DNA of 64,000 bases from Rhodoferax aquaticus (GTDB lineage: Bacteria; Pseudomonadota; Gammaproteobacteria; Burkholderiales; Burkholderiaceae_C): the NCBI RefSeq assembly GCF_006974105.1, contig NZ_CP036282.1:1612001-1676000 (forward strand). The letters are read 5' to 3'. The number at the start of each line of letters is the position of its first letter. Within the stretch, counting starts at the first letter, position 1. The translations under genes were made by a program, and so were the position numbers. Shown here one piece after another: positions 17,937 through 27,666 of this stretch. Below the pieces are notes generated by a model, which ran no database searches, was not told the DNA's origin, and saw nothing but the letters and a program-made list of their open reading frames with translations.

Positions 17937-19457
17937 TTACTCTTCTTCTTGCAAGAGGCTCAGGCCAATGGCGCCGCGGCGGCGCAGCCAGGGGCTGGGG
18001 CGATAGCGGGTGTCGCCGTACACCGTTTGCATGTTGAACAGGATTTCCAGCATGTTGGTGGGGCCATACGCATTGCCCATAGCCAAAGGCCCCATGGGGT
18101 AGCCAAGCCCAAGCGTGACCGCAGTTTCTAGGTCGGCAGGTCTGCAGATGGACTGTTGGCAAATATCGGCGGCAATGTTGACGATGTGCGCCAACACGCG
18201 TTGCGTGACGAAGCCACCACTGTCGCGGATGACGCTCACCGCCTTGCCATCTCGCGCAAACAAGGCGTGCGCTGCGTTGCGCATATCTAGCCGGGTGGCC
18301 GGGTTGGTCGCCAACACGCGGCGCTTGGTAATGGCATCGTCTAGCAGCATGTCAATGCCCACCGTGCGCGCTGGGTCCAGCCTTTCCACCACTGCCACGG
18401 TGGTGATATCAAAGCCCAGAGGCGCAACTAGCGTGAGTGCATTGGCAGAAGGGGACTGCCCGGTTTCGATTTTGGCGCCCAAGTTTTTAAGCAACTGTAG
18501 CAACTCCAGCCTACGTGTGGCGCGTGGTGACACCCATACAGGAGGTAGCTCATCCACAACGGGTACCGCCGGCTCCGGGCTGGTTTGGGACTGGTTGTCG
18601 ATGTATTTGTAAAAGCCTTCTCCCACCTTGCGGCCTGTGAGCCCGGCTGTCAGGCGCTGGGCAGAGATCACACTGGGGCGGTAGCGCGCTTCTTCAAAGT
18701 ATTGGTGGTAGATGGACTCCATGACGGGCTGGGACACGTCCAGCCCAGTCAGATCCATGAGTTCGAAGGGGCCAAGTTTGAAGCCAGCTTGGTCGCGCAA
18801 GATACGGTCAATCGTGCTGAAATCTGCCACGCCTTCGGACACGATGCGCAGAGCCTCGGTCCCATAGCCCCGCCCCGCGTGGTTCACGATGAAGCCGGGG
18901 GTGTCTTGGGCGATCACTGGGGCGTGCCCCATTTGCTTGGCGTAGGTGCGCAATCCTTCAATCACAGCACCATCTGTCTTGAGGCCGCCAATAACCTCGA
19001 CCACCTTCATCAAGGGCACAGGGTTGAAGAAGTGGTAGCCCGCAAATCGTTGCGGCGTTTTCAATGCGGCGGCGATAGCAGTGATAGACAGGGAGGACGT
19101 ATTGCTAGCCAACACGGCGGTGGGCGCCACGATGGCTTCTAGGTCTTTGAACAACCGGGCTTTGATGTCCAAACGCTCCACCACCGCTTCTACAACCAAA
19201 TCACAGTCGGCGAGGTCTTGCAGCGCTGCAGCGCTTTGCAGGCGGCCTGCATAGGTGTGCGCCAACTCTTGGCTGATGCGTTGCTTGTCGCACAGCTTTT
19301 GCCATTGCCCTTGCAGCTGCTGGATGGCCGCTTGCACGGCAGCCGGGTCTAAATCAAATAGATACACCTGGCTACCGGCTTGCGCCGCAATCTGGGCAAT
19401 GCCACGCCCCATGGCACCTGCACCTACAACCGCGACGTTTTTGTATTGAAGTGACAT
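17937..19457 (-). CDS. 3-hydroxyacyl-CoA dehydrogenase (PaaH-like, duplicated C-terminal domain)
   Basis: A 506-residue NAD-dependent enzyme that oxidises 3-hydroxyacyl-CoA to 3-ketoacyl-CoA. The N-terminus VAVVGAGAMGRGIAQIAAQAG is the Rossmann loop, ASNTSSLSIT and GYHFFNPVPLMKVVEVIGG hold the catalytic His region, and NHAGRGYGTEALRI starts the first C-terminal domain. A second C-terminal-type domain covers about 290-500 (GGFVTQRVLAHIVNIAADI). This length and duplication fit PaaH/PaaC-type enzymes rather than the 300-residue FadB-independent type. ATG at 19457 is chosen because it starts just before the Rossmann strand; the longer in-frame opening is not conserved. The gene is divergent from the FimV-like gene, with 111 bases between starts. 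Confidence 0.9.
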   Translation of the reverse strand: MSLQYKNVAVVGAGAMGRGIAQIAAQAGSQVYLFDLDPAAVQAAIQQLQGQWQKLCDKQRISQELAHTYAGRLQSAAALQDLADCDLVVEAVVERLDIKARLFKDLEAIVAPTAVLASNTSSLSITAIAAALKTPQRFAGYHFFNPVPLMKVVEVIGGLKTDGAVIEGLRTYAKQMGHAPVIAQDTPGFIVNHAGRGYGTEALRIVSEGVADFSTIDRILRDQAGFKLGPFELMDLTGLDVSQPVMESIYHQYFEEARYRPSVISAQRLTAGLTGRKVGEGFYKYIDNQSQTSPEPAVPVVDELPPVWVSPRATRRLELLQLLKNLGAKIETGQSPSANALTLVAPLGFDITTVAVVERLDPARTVGIDMLLDDAITKRRVLATNPATRLDMRNAAHALFARDGKAVSVIRDSGGFVTQRVLAHIVNIAADICQQSICRPADLETAVTLGLGYPMGPLAMGNAYGPTNMLEILFNMQTVYGDTRYRPSPWLRRRGAIGLSLLQEEE

Positions 19458-19568
19458 AGCAAATTGGTGTTGAATAGTGGAATAGTGGGTGGTTTGCGCG
19501 TATTGCCGCCGACTGGGGTGACCTGAACACGGTAGGATCAAGCTAGTTTGTAAAAAAGTGCAGCATAA

Positions 19569-21554
19569 ATGAAGCGAAAACTTAGTTTAAGTTTAAAGCA
19601 TTTTGGTGTGGGTGTGGTGCTACTCTTGACGGTGGCGGGAAGTTCTGCGATTACTTTGGGCCGGGTTCGCGGCCCTGCGTTATTGGGACAAGAGTTGGAA
19701 GTAGCGGTGCCCGTGCAAATTGCTGCAGATGAAGATGCCAGCGCGCTTTGTTTTAACGCCGACGTCTATTACGGAGATAACCGTGTAGATCCCGCTCGCG
19801 TTTCCGTCAGTAGCTCCGCAACCCAACAAGGTTCCGATTCAGTAGTCCGTGTGCTTGTGCGCCAGCGCATTGATGAGCCCGTAGTCACGGTGTATCTGCG
19901 TTCGGGCTGTGGCCTTCAGGCGACACGCAAATACGTTTTGCTGGCGGATATGCCGAGCGAACCTGCTGCACAAAGCCCAGTGGGACGGGGGCCACTAACC
20001 CCAAGCGTGACCGTTGCTACAGGGCAAGCAGGTGACGTGGGCTCTAAAAAACAGTCTGTAGCGGGGGGCGAGAAGGAGTCCGGCCAAGAGCAAAATAAAG
20101 GAGGCGGCTTAGCTGCCCTGCGTGCCAGCCAAAGACCGAGCGGAGTGGGGAAGTCGGGCCAGGCATTGGTCGCCACTGAGAAGACTCCCAGCCCAAGGGT
20201 AGAAGGGCATAAACAAAGCAAGCAGATCCCTTCGCAGAAGGCCAGGCTGAAGCTAGAGTCTTTGGACCTGTCGGTCGAGCTCGATCCCGTATTGAAGTCG
20301 AGTGACGAGTTGCGCTCAGAGCCAAAAGAAGACGCAAAACTGCGTGCCGATGCCACCATTGTTTGGAAAGCGCTTACTGCGTCTCCTGAGGATGTGCTTA
20401 AAGACGCGCAGAATGCTCAAGCCACCGAAACTAAGCTCAAGCAGCTCCAACAGCAGACTACAGATAACCAAAAGTCGATTACTGACTTGGTAGCGCGTTT
20501 GGACAAGGCGGAGTCTGAGCGCTATGCCAATCCGGTCATTTACGGACTTATCGCTCTGTTGAGCTTTGCGACCGTAGGTGGCTTTTGGGTATTGAGGCGC
20601 AAAGCCGCCAGCGCAACCACAGAATCGCCTTGGTGGCGGGGGGAGTTCGCTGACGAGAGCTCCATTCACAACAGCATCTTGGGCTTGGATGAAGCTGCTG
20701 GTGCACCCAAGAGCAAGCCTGCAGAGGCTTCCAGTTCAGCGAAGGCGAAACTGGAGTCTTTGGCAGAAGCGAGAGTTGAAATGCCTGCGCATGTGTCGAA
20801 GGATGCAAGCGATGGCCGTGCTTCCCCTGACTCTTTGCTATCGGCGTTTGCGTTGCCAGCGCAAAGCAGCCAAGGTTTCAGGCAACGAGATTTCGCGCAC
20901 AGCACAGACAGCGGTATGCGGGCGGTCAAAGCGAAAGAGCTGATTGACGTTCGCCATCAAGCAGACTTTTACGTGGCCTTGGGCCAGTACGATGAGGCGC
21001 TAGCAGTCCTGGAAGGCCATATTCGGGACGCAGAAGAAGCCGATCCGCTGGTGTACCTAGACTTGCTGAACGTTTTGCATACCTTGAGCCGTAAACCGGC
21101 GTTTGATACATACCGTGAAAAGTTCAACGCATGCTTTACAGGTTACGTCCCTGAGTTTGAAATTTTCACCGCTGAAAGCGCTGCCTTGGACAGCTATCCT
21201 CAGCTATGCGCGCAGCTGACAGAGCTTTGGCCATCTCCAGACGCTTTGGGCTATATGGAACGCTGTTTGGTGCGAGATCCACAGTTGCCTTTGAGCGCCA
21301 ACGTCACTTTGGACGCATTCAAAGACTTGCTGATGCTTCATGCAGTGCTCAAGAGGGTCATGGCTCCGTCTGAGTCGGTCTTGGTGCCCTTCAGTGTGAG
21401 GCCTGTTCCCCAAGCACCTGCACTCGCGCTGTCTAGTGTTCTAGAGGCACCTTCGCATGCTGTGGCCACGACGTCTGTGGATCTGGCTCTCGATTTAGAT
21501 CTTTCGGAGCAGTCCGATAACTTAATCAACTTCGAGCCGCCCAAGCCTGAATGA
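19569..21554 (+). CDS. FimV-like inner-membrane protein
   Basis: A 661-residue protein resembling FimV/TspA. A signal sequence (about 1-27) leads to ITLGRVRGPALLGQELEVAVPVQI, which resembles the FimV N-terminal periplasmic domain. A Pro/Ser/Lys-rich linker and a coiled-coil-like stretch (about 285-320) precede one membrane segment, PVIYGLIALLSFATVGGFW (about 322-341). The cytoplasmic part is low-complexity and then TPR-like (VALGQYDEALAVLEGHIRDAE), ending in an acidic tail LALDLDLSEQSDNL. FimV homologues organise type IV pili, type II secretion and polar localisation through peptidoglycan binding. No LysM motif was recognised and no pilus genes are adjacent, so the precise role is open. Confidence 0.75.
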   Translation: MKRKLSLSLKHFGVGVVLLLTVAGSSAITLGRVRGPALLGQELEVAVPVQIAADEDASALCFNADVYYGDNRVDPARVSVSSSATQQGSDSVVRVLVRQRIDEPVVTVYLRSGCGLQATRKYVLLADMPSEPAAQSPVGRGPLTPSVTVATGQAGDVGSKKQSVAGGEKESGQEQNKGGGLAALRASQRPSGVGKSGQALVATEKTPSPRVEGHKQSKQIPSQKARLKLESLDLSVELDPVLKSSDELRSEPKEDAKLRADATIVWKALTASPEDVLKDAQNAQATETKLKQLQQQTTDNQKSITDLVARLDKAESERYANPVIYGLIALLSFATVGGFWVLRRKAASATTESPWWRGEFADESSIHNSILGLDEAAGAPKSKPAEASSSAKAKLESLAEARVEMPAHVSKDASDGRASPDSLLSAFALPAQSSQGFRQRDFAHSTDSGMRAVKAKELIDVRHQADFYVALGQYDEALAVLEGHIRDAEEADPLVYLDLLNVLHTLSRKPAFDTYREKFNACFTGYVPEFEIFTAESAALDSYPQLCAQLTELWPSPDALGYMERCLVRDPQLPLSANVTLDAFKDLLMLHAVLKRVMAPSESVLVPFSVRPVPQAPALALSSVLEAPSHAVATTSVDLALDLDLSEQSDNLINFEPPKPE

Positions 21555-21562
21555 CGCTTCGC

Positions 21563-22570
21563 TTATCTGCGCACCTGTAAAGCACCAGGGTTGACGATGT
21601 TCGAAGGTGTCCCCTTTATGAAGTTGGCAACATTGTCAAACGCCACGCTGAACATATGTTCATAGCTCGTTTGTTCTACATACCCAATGTGGGGAGTGCA
21701 AAGGCAATTCTCTAGTCTGAGCAAGGCATGCCCTTGCAAGATTGGCTCGGTTTCAAAGATGTCCACAGCGGCCATACCGGGCCGACCGCGGTTGAGGCCA
21801 CCAATCAAAGCGTCTGTCTCAATCAATTCGGTGTGGCTTGTGTTGACCAGCAGTGATGTAGGCTTCATTAAGGCCAAATCAGCGTGGGTAATGATGTGCC
21901 GGGTTGACGGGTTGCATTTGAGGTGCAAAGACAAAACGTCAGATTGGCTAAAGAATTCTTCGCGGCTTGTAGCCGCCACATGGCCATCGTGCTCGGCGTT
22001 TTTTTGGCTGGTCTCGCTTCCCCATACCAATACCTTCATGCCAAATGCCTTACCGTAGCCAGCAACAAGCTGACCTACGTTGCCGTAGCCCCAAATCCCC
22101 AATGTTTTATCTCGTAGTACGCTGCCCAGACCGAAATTGGCAGGCATTGCCCCTGACTTAAGTCCTGATTGCTGCCAAGCACCGTGTTTGAGGTTGCCAA
22201 TGTACTGAGGTAGCCTGCGCATCGCGGCCATCACCAATGCCCATGTGAGTTCGGCGGTTGCGCCTGATGTTTCAACCCCTTCTGCCACTGCGATGCCTCG
22301 TTCAGTACATGCAGCAACGTCAATGTAGCCCCCCATTCGCCCGGTCAGCGAGATAAGCTTGAGCTTGGGAAGTTTTTCGATCAGTAACTTGCTGATCTGC
22401 GATCGGTCACGGATAAGAACGATGATGTCAGCATCTTTGAGTCGAACTGCGAGTTGACCTTGCCCTTTGACGGTATTGGTGTACACCTTGGCTTGGTACG
22501 CATCCAGCTTGTCAGCGCACGCGAGCTTGCGCACAGCGTCCTGATAATCATCCAGAATCACAATATTCAT
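21563..22570 (-). CDS. D-2-hydroxyacid dehydrogenase family protein
   Basis: A 335-residue NAD(P)-dependent oxidoreductase of the D-isomer specific 2-hydroxyacid dehydrogenase family. The catalytic domain starts MNIVILDDYQDAVRKL. The nucleotide-binding core has KTLGIWGYGNVGQLVAGYGKAFGM (Gly-x-Gly-x-x-Gly), and active-site residues lie in VNTSHTELIE (Arg position replaced by His), DIFETEP (Glu) and CTPHIGYVE (His). The usual arginine of VNTSRGELVD is His here, which may alter activity or substrate. An ATG nine bases upstream (22579) is in frame and sits 4 bases after AAGG, so either start is possible. It converges with the FimV-like gene, leaving only 8 bases between stops. Its substrate cannot be inferred. 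Confidence 0.85.
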   Translation of the reverse strand: MNIVILDDYQDAVRKLACADKLDAYQAKVYTNTVKGQGQLAVRLKDADIIVLIRDRSQISKLLIEKLPKLKLISLTGRMGGYIDVAACTERGIAVAEGVETSGATAELTWALVMAAMRRLPQYIGNLKHGAWQQSGLKSGAMPANFGLGSVLRDKTLGIWGYGNVGQLVAGYGKAFGMKVLVWGSETSQKNAEHDGHVAATSREEFFSQSDVLSLHLKCNPSTRHIITHADLALMKPTSLLVNTSHTELIETDALIGGLNRGRPGMAAVDIFETEPILQGHALLRLENCLCTPHIGYVEQTSYEHMFSVAFDNVANFIKGTPSNIVNPGALQVRR

Positions 22571-22683
22571 AGCACACATTGTGCCTTGTCTTAGGCTGCT
22601 GTTATCGCCAGTTGGGACTCCGTGAAAACGCTAGTATTTAATAGTCTTCCGGCGCGCCTTTGTGCTAGGTTATGGTGGGCTAT

Positions 22684-23010
22684 CTACTGTGCCGTAGCTT
22701 CTAACGCAACCAATCTGTCTAGCTCAGCACACACGTCAGCCATTCTTCCGGACATCACCAAACGGCCGTGACCAAAATGCGCGCTGTCGCGCTCGATAAC
22801 GCGCAACACGCGAACGGGTTTCGCGACTCGCAAACCGTACGTTTTCTGAAGTGACTTGCTTGAGTAGCTTCCAAGTTGCAGAGTTCTGGACGTTGCGAAG
22901 TCTGTAGTGAAGATACTTTGCACCGGCTCGGTTGGCTTGGGAGCTGAGCGGCGACCAAACTGCTTGGTCAATGCCGCCAGCGCGGTATGGGTAATGAAGG
23001 CGAGGTTCAT
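22684..23010 (-). CDS. Small protein of unknown function downstream of lexA
   Basis: A 108-residue protein starting MNLAFITHTALAALTKQFGRR, which I do not recognise. The N-terminal 25 residues are moderately hydrophobic but not a clear signal peptide. The C-terminal part, HFGHGRLVMSGRMADVCAELDRLVALE, looks well structured and is the most conserved-looking portion. The ATG lies 23 bases after the lexA stop on the same strand, with no terminator between; an in-frame GTG at 23022 would bring it within 11 bases. It is therefore probably transcribed from the lexA promoter and induced by DNA damage. In Pseudomonas, sulA follows lexA in the same way, but no SulA similarity is evident here. Confidence 0.65.
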   Translation of the reverse strand: MNLAFITHTALAALTKQFGRRSAPKPTEPVQSIFTTDFATSRTLQLGSYSSKSLQKTYGLRVAKPVRVLRVIERDSAHFGHGRLVMSGRMADVCAELDRLVALEATAQ

Positions 23011-23033
23011 AGCTACAAGCACTTGATCAGCAG

Positions 23034-23705
23034 TTACATGAGCATGGTGTTGCGAATCAGCCCTACAGCGAGCCCTTCAATTTCAAACGACTCACCTGGC
23101 TCTACCACGATGGTTTGGTAGTCTGGGTTCTCCGGGTGTAACTCAATCAGGTGTTTGTTGCGGCGAAAGCGCTTTACAGTGACTTCATCACCTAGGCGGG
23201 CAACGATGATTTGCCCGTTCTTCGCATCTTTGGTCGCCTGTACTGCCAACAAGTCGCCGTCCATAATGCCTGCGTCGCGCATCGACATGCCACGTACTCT
23301 TAGCAAATAGTCAGGGCGATGTTGAAACAAGCTGCTCTCCACGAAGTAGCTTTGGTCTACATGCTCTTGCGCCAATATGGGTGAACCAGCCGCTACACGG
23401 CCCACCAATGGAAGTGAGAGTTGCCCGAAGCCTGGAAGCGACATCGAGTACTTTTCGCGGGAGCCAAACGGCGATTGAGCCGCATTGCTCTTGATGCGAA
23501 TGCCGCGCGACGTGCCACTAACCAATTCAATGACACCTTTGCGGGCCAAGGCTTGTAAATGCTCCTCGGCTGCATTCGCTGACTTAAAACCTAACTCGCT
23601 GGCAATTTCGGCCCGGGTAGGGGGGGCTCCTGTTTGCGCGATGGCGGTTTGGATGAGTTCAAATATCTGTTGCTGCCGGGCCGTGAGTTTGGGACTATCA
23701 AGCAT
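23034..23705 (-). CDS. lexA: LexA SOS repressor
   Basis: A 223-residue repressor with autoprotease. The N-terminal winged helix (about 1-70) contains [20 protein letters not shown] as the recognition region. The self-cleavage site is Ala106-Gly107 in GRVAAGSPI, with catalytic Ser141 (RGMSMRDAG) and Lys178 (DEVTVKRF). Activated RecA triggers cleavage after DNA damage. Two perfect and one near-perfect CTGT-N8-ACAG elements lie upstream at 23736-23786, consistent with autoregulation. A small gene follows on the same strand. Confidence 0.97.
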   Translation of the reverse strand: MLDSPKLTARQQQIFELIQTAIAQTGAPPTRAEIASELGFKSANAAEEHLQALARKGVIELVSGTSRGIRIKSNAAQSPFGSREKYSMSLPGFGQLSLPLVGRVAAGSPILAQEHVDQSYFVESSLFQHRPDYLLRVRGMSMRDAGIMDGDLLAVQATKDAKNGQIIVARLGDEVTVKRFRRNKHLIELHPENPDYQTIVVEPGESFEIEGLAVGLIRNTMLM

Positions 23706-23735
23706 ACTGACTCCTTAGGTCTGCATAGGTGACTA

Positions 23736-23786
23736 CTGTTATCTTTAACAGCTGTTGCAATATACAGTAACTGTATTTTTAATCAG
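23736..23786. promoter_or_regulatory. lexA: Three adjacent LexA-type operators
   Basis: Box 1 is CTGTTATCTTTAACAG (23736-23751), box 2 is CTGTTGCAATATACAG (23752-23767) and box 3 is CTGTATTTTTAATCAG (23771-23786). The first two fit CTGT-N8-ACAG exactly and abut with no gap; the third has one mismatch and follows after 3 bases. They occupy most of the space between lexA (start 23705) and the asparaginase gene (start 23807), so LexA could repress both directions. Confidence 0.85.
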
Positions 23787-23806
23787 TTTTATGAGATTGA
23801 CAAGCT

Positions 23807-24793
23807 ATGAGCGCAAAAAAACAAGGGAAAGTCGTTTTTCTGGGAACCGGGGGAACCATTGCAGGTACGGCCAGTGATGCTTCAGACAATGTGGGGTATA
23901 GCGCCGCACAAGTGGCGGTCGATCAGCTGCTGGCATCTGTTCCTCGCTTGAAAAGCCAACTCGACGGACGCGTGTTGGTGTCTGAGCAGGTGGCCCAAGT
24001 GGACAGCAAGGACATGGGGTTTGTTGAGTGGGCGGCCTTGCATGCCCGAATACAAGATCATTTGGCGGACCGCGATGTCGTAGGCATTGTGGTGACGCAC
24101 GGTACGGACACCCTTGAAGAAACGGCTTTTTTCTTGTCTCGCACCTTGTCTACTGTGGGCCTTTCGGAAAAGCCAGTTGTACTGACGTGTGCCATGCGTC
24201 CCGCATCGTCGATGACGCCAGACGGACCTCAAAACCTCTTGGATGCCGTGGCCCTTGTGCTAACGCCGGGGGCTCACGGCGTAATGGCGGTGTGCGCGGG
24301 CACCGTGCATGATGCGGCCCATGTGCGCAAGGTGCACACGTACAAGTTGGATGCATTTGACTCTGGGGAGGCTGGGCCTTTGGGCTTCGTGGAAGAGGGT
24401 CTGGTGCGTCAATTGCACCCATGGCCGGGCGTCCACCAAGGACTTACTCTGCAGTTTGAGCCGAAGGCGGGGCATGTGTGGCCGCGCGTAGACGTCGTGA
24501 TGAACTATGCGGGTGCATCCGGTGCCATGGTAAGAGCATTGTGTGCTGACGCAAGTACAGAAGCTCACCCATTGCGCGGGATCGTGGTGGCCGGCACTGG
24601 CAATGGCACGATTCAGGCAGATTTGGAAAGCGCCTTGCGTGAGGCACAGGAACTAGGCATACGCGTGGTCCGTTGCTCGCGTTGTGCCAACGGTGCTGTG
24701 ATTGCGGCAAGCGCATCGGATGCCTTGCCACATGCGGGTGCGTTGTCGCCAGTGAAGGCGCGCATTGCCCTCATTTTGGAACTGATGGGTTGA
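23807..24793 (+). CDS. Asparaginase
   Basis: A 328-residue L-asparaginase-fold enzyme hydrolysing asparagine to aspartate and ammonia. Both signature motifs are present: FLGTGGTIAGTASD, with nucleophile Thr17, and VVTHGTDTLEETAFF, with the catalytic Thr-Asp pair. There is no signal peptide, so it should be cytoplasmic. Start ATG at 23807 is only 21 bases from the nearest LexA-type box. A strong bidirectional hairpin follows the stop. Substrate preference between asparagine and glutamine cannot be judged from sequence. Confidence 0.92.
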   Translation: MSAKKQGKVVFLGTGGTIAGTASDASDNVGYSAAQVAVDQLLASVPRLKSQLDGRVLVSEQVAQVDSKDMGFVEWAALHARIQDHLADRDVVGIVVTHGTDTLEETAFFLSRTLSTVGLSEKPVVLTCAMRPASSMTPDGPQNLLDAVALVLTPGAHGVMAVCAGTVHDAAHVRKVHTYKLDAFDSGEAGPLGFVEEGLVRQLHPWPGVHQGLTLQFEPKAGHVWPRVDVVMNYAGASGAMVRALCADASTEAHPLRGIVVAGTGNGTIQADLESALREAQELGIRVVRCSRCANGAVIAASASDALPHAGALSPVKARIALILELMG

Positions 24794-24803
24794 TGCAAAT
24801 GCA

Positions 24804-24826
24804 AAAGGCCGCATAAAGCGGCCTTT
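24804..24826. terminator. Bidirectional rho-independent terminator
   Basis: A perfect 9-bp stem, AAAGGCCGC (24804-24812) and GCGGCCTTT (24818-24826), encloses the loop ATAAA. A T tract is present at either exit, so it can end both the asparaginase and the adk transcripts. Confidence 0.88.
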
Positions 24827-24851
24827 CTGGTGCACGGTTGCCGACTGTGTG

Positions 24852-25526
<675 letters not shown>

Positions 25527-25617
25527 CTAAAACTTGCCTTATTGACCTAGGTACCGAGGGTGCCTAGGTGCTTGTAAATTGACCCGTGAGAATAGCACGG
25601 GCTGCCTACGCGCTAAC

Positions 25618-26394
25618 TTACAGACTAGGGGGGCTTTGCGAGAAAATTGCTCTCACACGTTCCAAATCTTGCTCAGTGTCTACCCCCGGGCCCGGTACAT
25701 GCTGGGACACGTGTACGGCAATGCGGTGACCATGCCATAGCGCACGGAGTTGTTCCAACGCCTCGGTGGTCTCAATGGGGGCTACGGTCAGCGTTGGGAA
25801 CTGCCGCAAAAAGCCAACGCGGTATGCATAAATGCCAATGTGTCTCAGGGGCGCAGGGCTTGGTAAGGCCGTCATTCCGTTTGCAAAACCATCTCGCCAC
25901 CAGGCAATCGGCGCACGGCTGAAATAAAGCGCAACGTTATGGGCATCCAAGACCACCTTAACGACATTGGGGTTGGCCAAGTCCGAGACATTGTCAATCG
26001 CATGTGCCGCAGTACCCATACTCGCCTGTGGGTGGGTACTGAGCAACTGGGCGACCGACTGAACTAACGTGGGGTCAATCAATGGCTCATCACCCTGCAC
26101 ATTGACCACGATGTCGCTGTCAGGCAAAGCCAAAAGTTCACAGGCTTCGGCTAAACGGTCGCTTCCAGAAGGATGGTCTTCGCGGGTCAGTATGGCTTCA
26201 ACCCCATGGAGTGCGCAGGCTTGCGCAATGCTGATGTGGTCACATGCCACCACCACGCGTGTCCCTTCAGGCACACCTGATTGCACCCGTTGGGCTACGC
26301 GCACCACCATAGGCTGGCCCGCGATATCCGCTAAGGGTTTGTTGGGCAGACGTGTGGACGCCAGGCGGGCAGGGATGAGTACAGTGCAGGCCAT
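25618..26394 (-). CDS. kdsB: 3-deoxy-manno-octulosonate cytidylyltransferase
   Basis: A 258-residue enzyme that activates Kdo as CMP-Kdo for lipopolysaccharide inner-core synthesis in the cytoplasm. The N-terminus [20 protein letters not shown] is the nucleotidyltransferase signature, and [13 protein letters not shown] provides the metal-binding Asp. The gene lies 11 bases after the Trm112 gene and downstream of lpxK, the normal order in Burkholderiales. Length is as expected. Confidence 0.97.
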   Translation of the reverse strand: MACTVLIPARLASTRLPNKPLADIAGQPMVVRVAQRVQSGVPEGTRVVVACDHISIAQACALHGVEAILTREDHPSGSDRLAEACELLALPDSDIVVNVQGDEPLIDPTLVQSVAQLLSTHPQASMGTAAHAIDNVSDLANPNVVKVVLDAHNVALYFSRAPIAWWRDGFANGMTALPSPAPLRHIGIYAYRVGFLRQFPTLTVAPIETTEALEQLRALWHGHRIAVHVSQHVPGPGVDTEQDLERVRAIFSQSPPSL

Positions 26395-26405
26395 AGAAAG
26401 TGTGC

Positions 26406-26588
26406 TTATAGGCCGAGCTCTGCGTCACTCAGTGTGCGGGCCTCGTTTTCGAGCAAGATCGGAATTCCGTCGCGCACGGGGTAGGCCAGCATGGCGCTAC
26501 GTGAAACCAACTCTTGCTTTTCGCGGTTGTATTCAAGGGGCCCCTTGGTGACAGGGCAAACGAGGAGTTGTAGTAGTCTGGTGTCCAT
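26406..26588 (-). CDS. Trm112 family protein (UPF0434)
   Basis: A 60-residue protein, [21 protein letters not shown], with the compact Trm112 zinc-ribbon-like fold. Only one of the usual cysteines (Cys11) is seen, as is common in proteobacterial members. Eukaryotic Trm112 activates methyltransferases; the bacterial role is not established. It sits between lpxK and kdsB, 21 and 11 bases from each, in the order found across Burkholderiales. Confidence 0.92.
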   Translation of the reverse strand: MDTRLLQLLVCPVTKGPLEYNREKQELVSRSAMLAYPVRDGIPILLENEARTLSDAELGL

Positions 26589-26609
26589 GTGGGGATGATA
26601 GCGCCGCCA

Positions 26610-27662
26610 TCAGTCTTTACGCGAGCGCAGCGCGCTATCGATGTGGGAATCTAAGGTGTCAAAAAATGCGGGTTCCGCTGCCTGTTGCAAGGGTACCGCC
26701 AGACTATGGGGTGCATGCTGCCAGAGTTTGAGTGCGTCTTTTTCGGTGCAAATAAGCTGGTAGCCCTCGTAAATATTGGGTGGCCAGCTACTAAAGTCAT
26801 AGTGATCTGGCAGCGCCAGAGTCTTGTCAAGGGGCACACCCTGTGCGCGCAACATGTCAAAAAACCGTTCCGGGCGCGCAATGCCCGCGACCGCCATGAC
26901 GGGTTCGTGCCCTGGCGCATACAAGGCCGCTAAAGGAATGTGCTTTCCGTTGCGGTCTATGGCGTACGGCGCCAAACTGCGCCGCGCAACAAACTGCCCC
27001 GTTTGGGCGACGCCACCGGTGTTTAAAACGAGCAGATTCTCAGTATGTTGTCCCAGCGCCTTGATGGGCCTGCGCGGCCAACGCTCGCGCAGTGGCCCTG
27101 ACGGCAGCAAGAGGCCATTGCCACACCCTCGGTCATCAAAAACGCAGACCTCGATGTCGCGGTACAAAGCATAGTGTTGCAAGCCATCGTCGCAGACGAT
27201 CACCTGGGTGTGGGGATGCTGCGCCAAGAGGGCGCAAGCTGCGGCATGGCGCGAGCGCGCCACAAAAACTGGTACCCCCGTTGACCGCTTGATCAGCAAG
27301 GGCTCATCGCCCGCCAAGTCAACCGAAGTATCTCCAAGTACCTCCACGGATGCTGCGTCACTGTTACGTCCATAGCCGCGCGACACAACGCCAATCGCAA
27401 GGCCGCGGGCGCGCAAGTGTTCAACGATGGAGATGGTGGTGGGAGTTTTGCCTGCGCCACCCACGACGACATTGCCTACGACGAGTACGACGGCATCAAC
27501 GCGCTGCGGCTTCGCTAGACCATAGCGGTAGCAAGCACGACGCAACACATATAGCAAGGCATAGAGGGCGGTGAGGGGCAGCAAGCCCCATGCCAGAGCG
27601 CCGCGCCGTGTCCAAGCGCGCAGCAGCGTTTGCTCGACTGCGCCGACCCACGCGGCTGCCAT
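26610..27662 (-). CDS. lpxK: Tetraacyldisaccharide 4'-kinase
   Basis: A 350-residue inner-membrane-associated kinase that adds the 4'-phosphate to the lipid A disaccharide. A hydrophobic N-terminal helix (LLPLTALYALLYVLRRACYR) precedes VLVVGNVVVGGAGKTPTTIS, the P-loop region, then GVVSRGYGR and the DDGLQHYALYRDIEV motif. ATG at 27662 lies 4 bases after the exbD stop and is preferred; the frame remains open to 27704, which would overlap exbD. Context is the conserved exbB-exbD-lpxK-Trm112-kdsB series. Confidence 0.95.
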   Translation of the reverse strand: MAAAWVGAVEQTLLRAWTRRGALAWGLLPLTALYALLYVLRRACYRYGLAKPQRVDAVVLVVGNVVVGGAGKTPTTISIVEHLRARGLAIGVVSRGYGRNSDAASVEVLGDTSVDLAGDEPLLIKRSTGVPVFVARSRHAAACALLAQHPHTQVIVCDDGLQHYALYRDIEVCVFDDRGCGNGLLLPSGPLRERWPRRPIKALGQHTENLLVLNTGGVAQTGQFVARRSLAPYAIDRNGKHIPLAALYAPGHEPVMAVAGIARPERFFDMLRAQGVPLDKTLALPDHYDFSSWPPNIYEGYQLICTEKDALKLWQHAPHSLAVPLQQAAEPAFFDTLDSHIDSALRSRKD

Positions 27663-27666
27663 TGCA

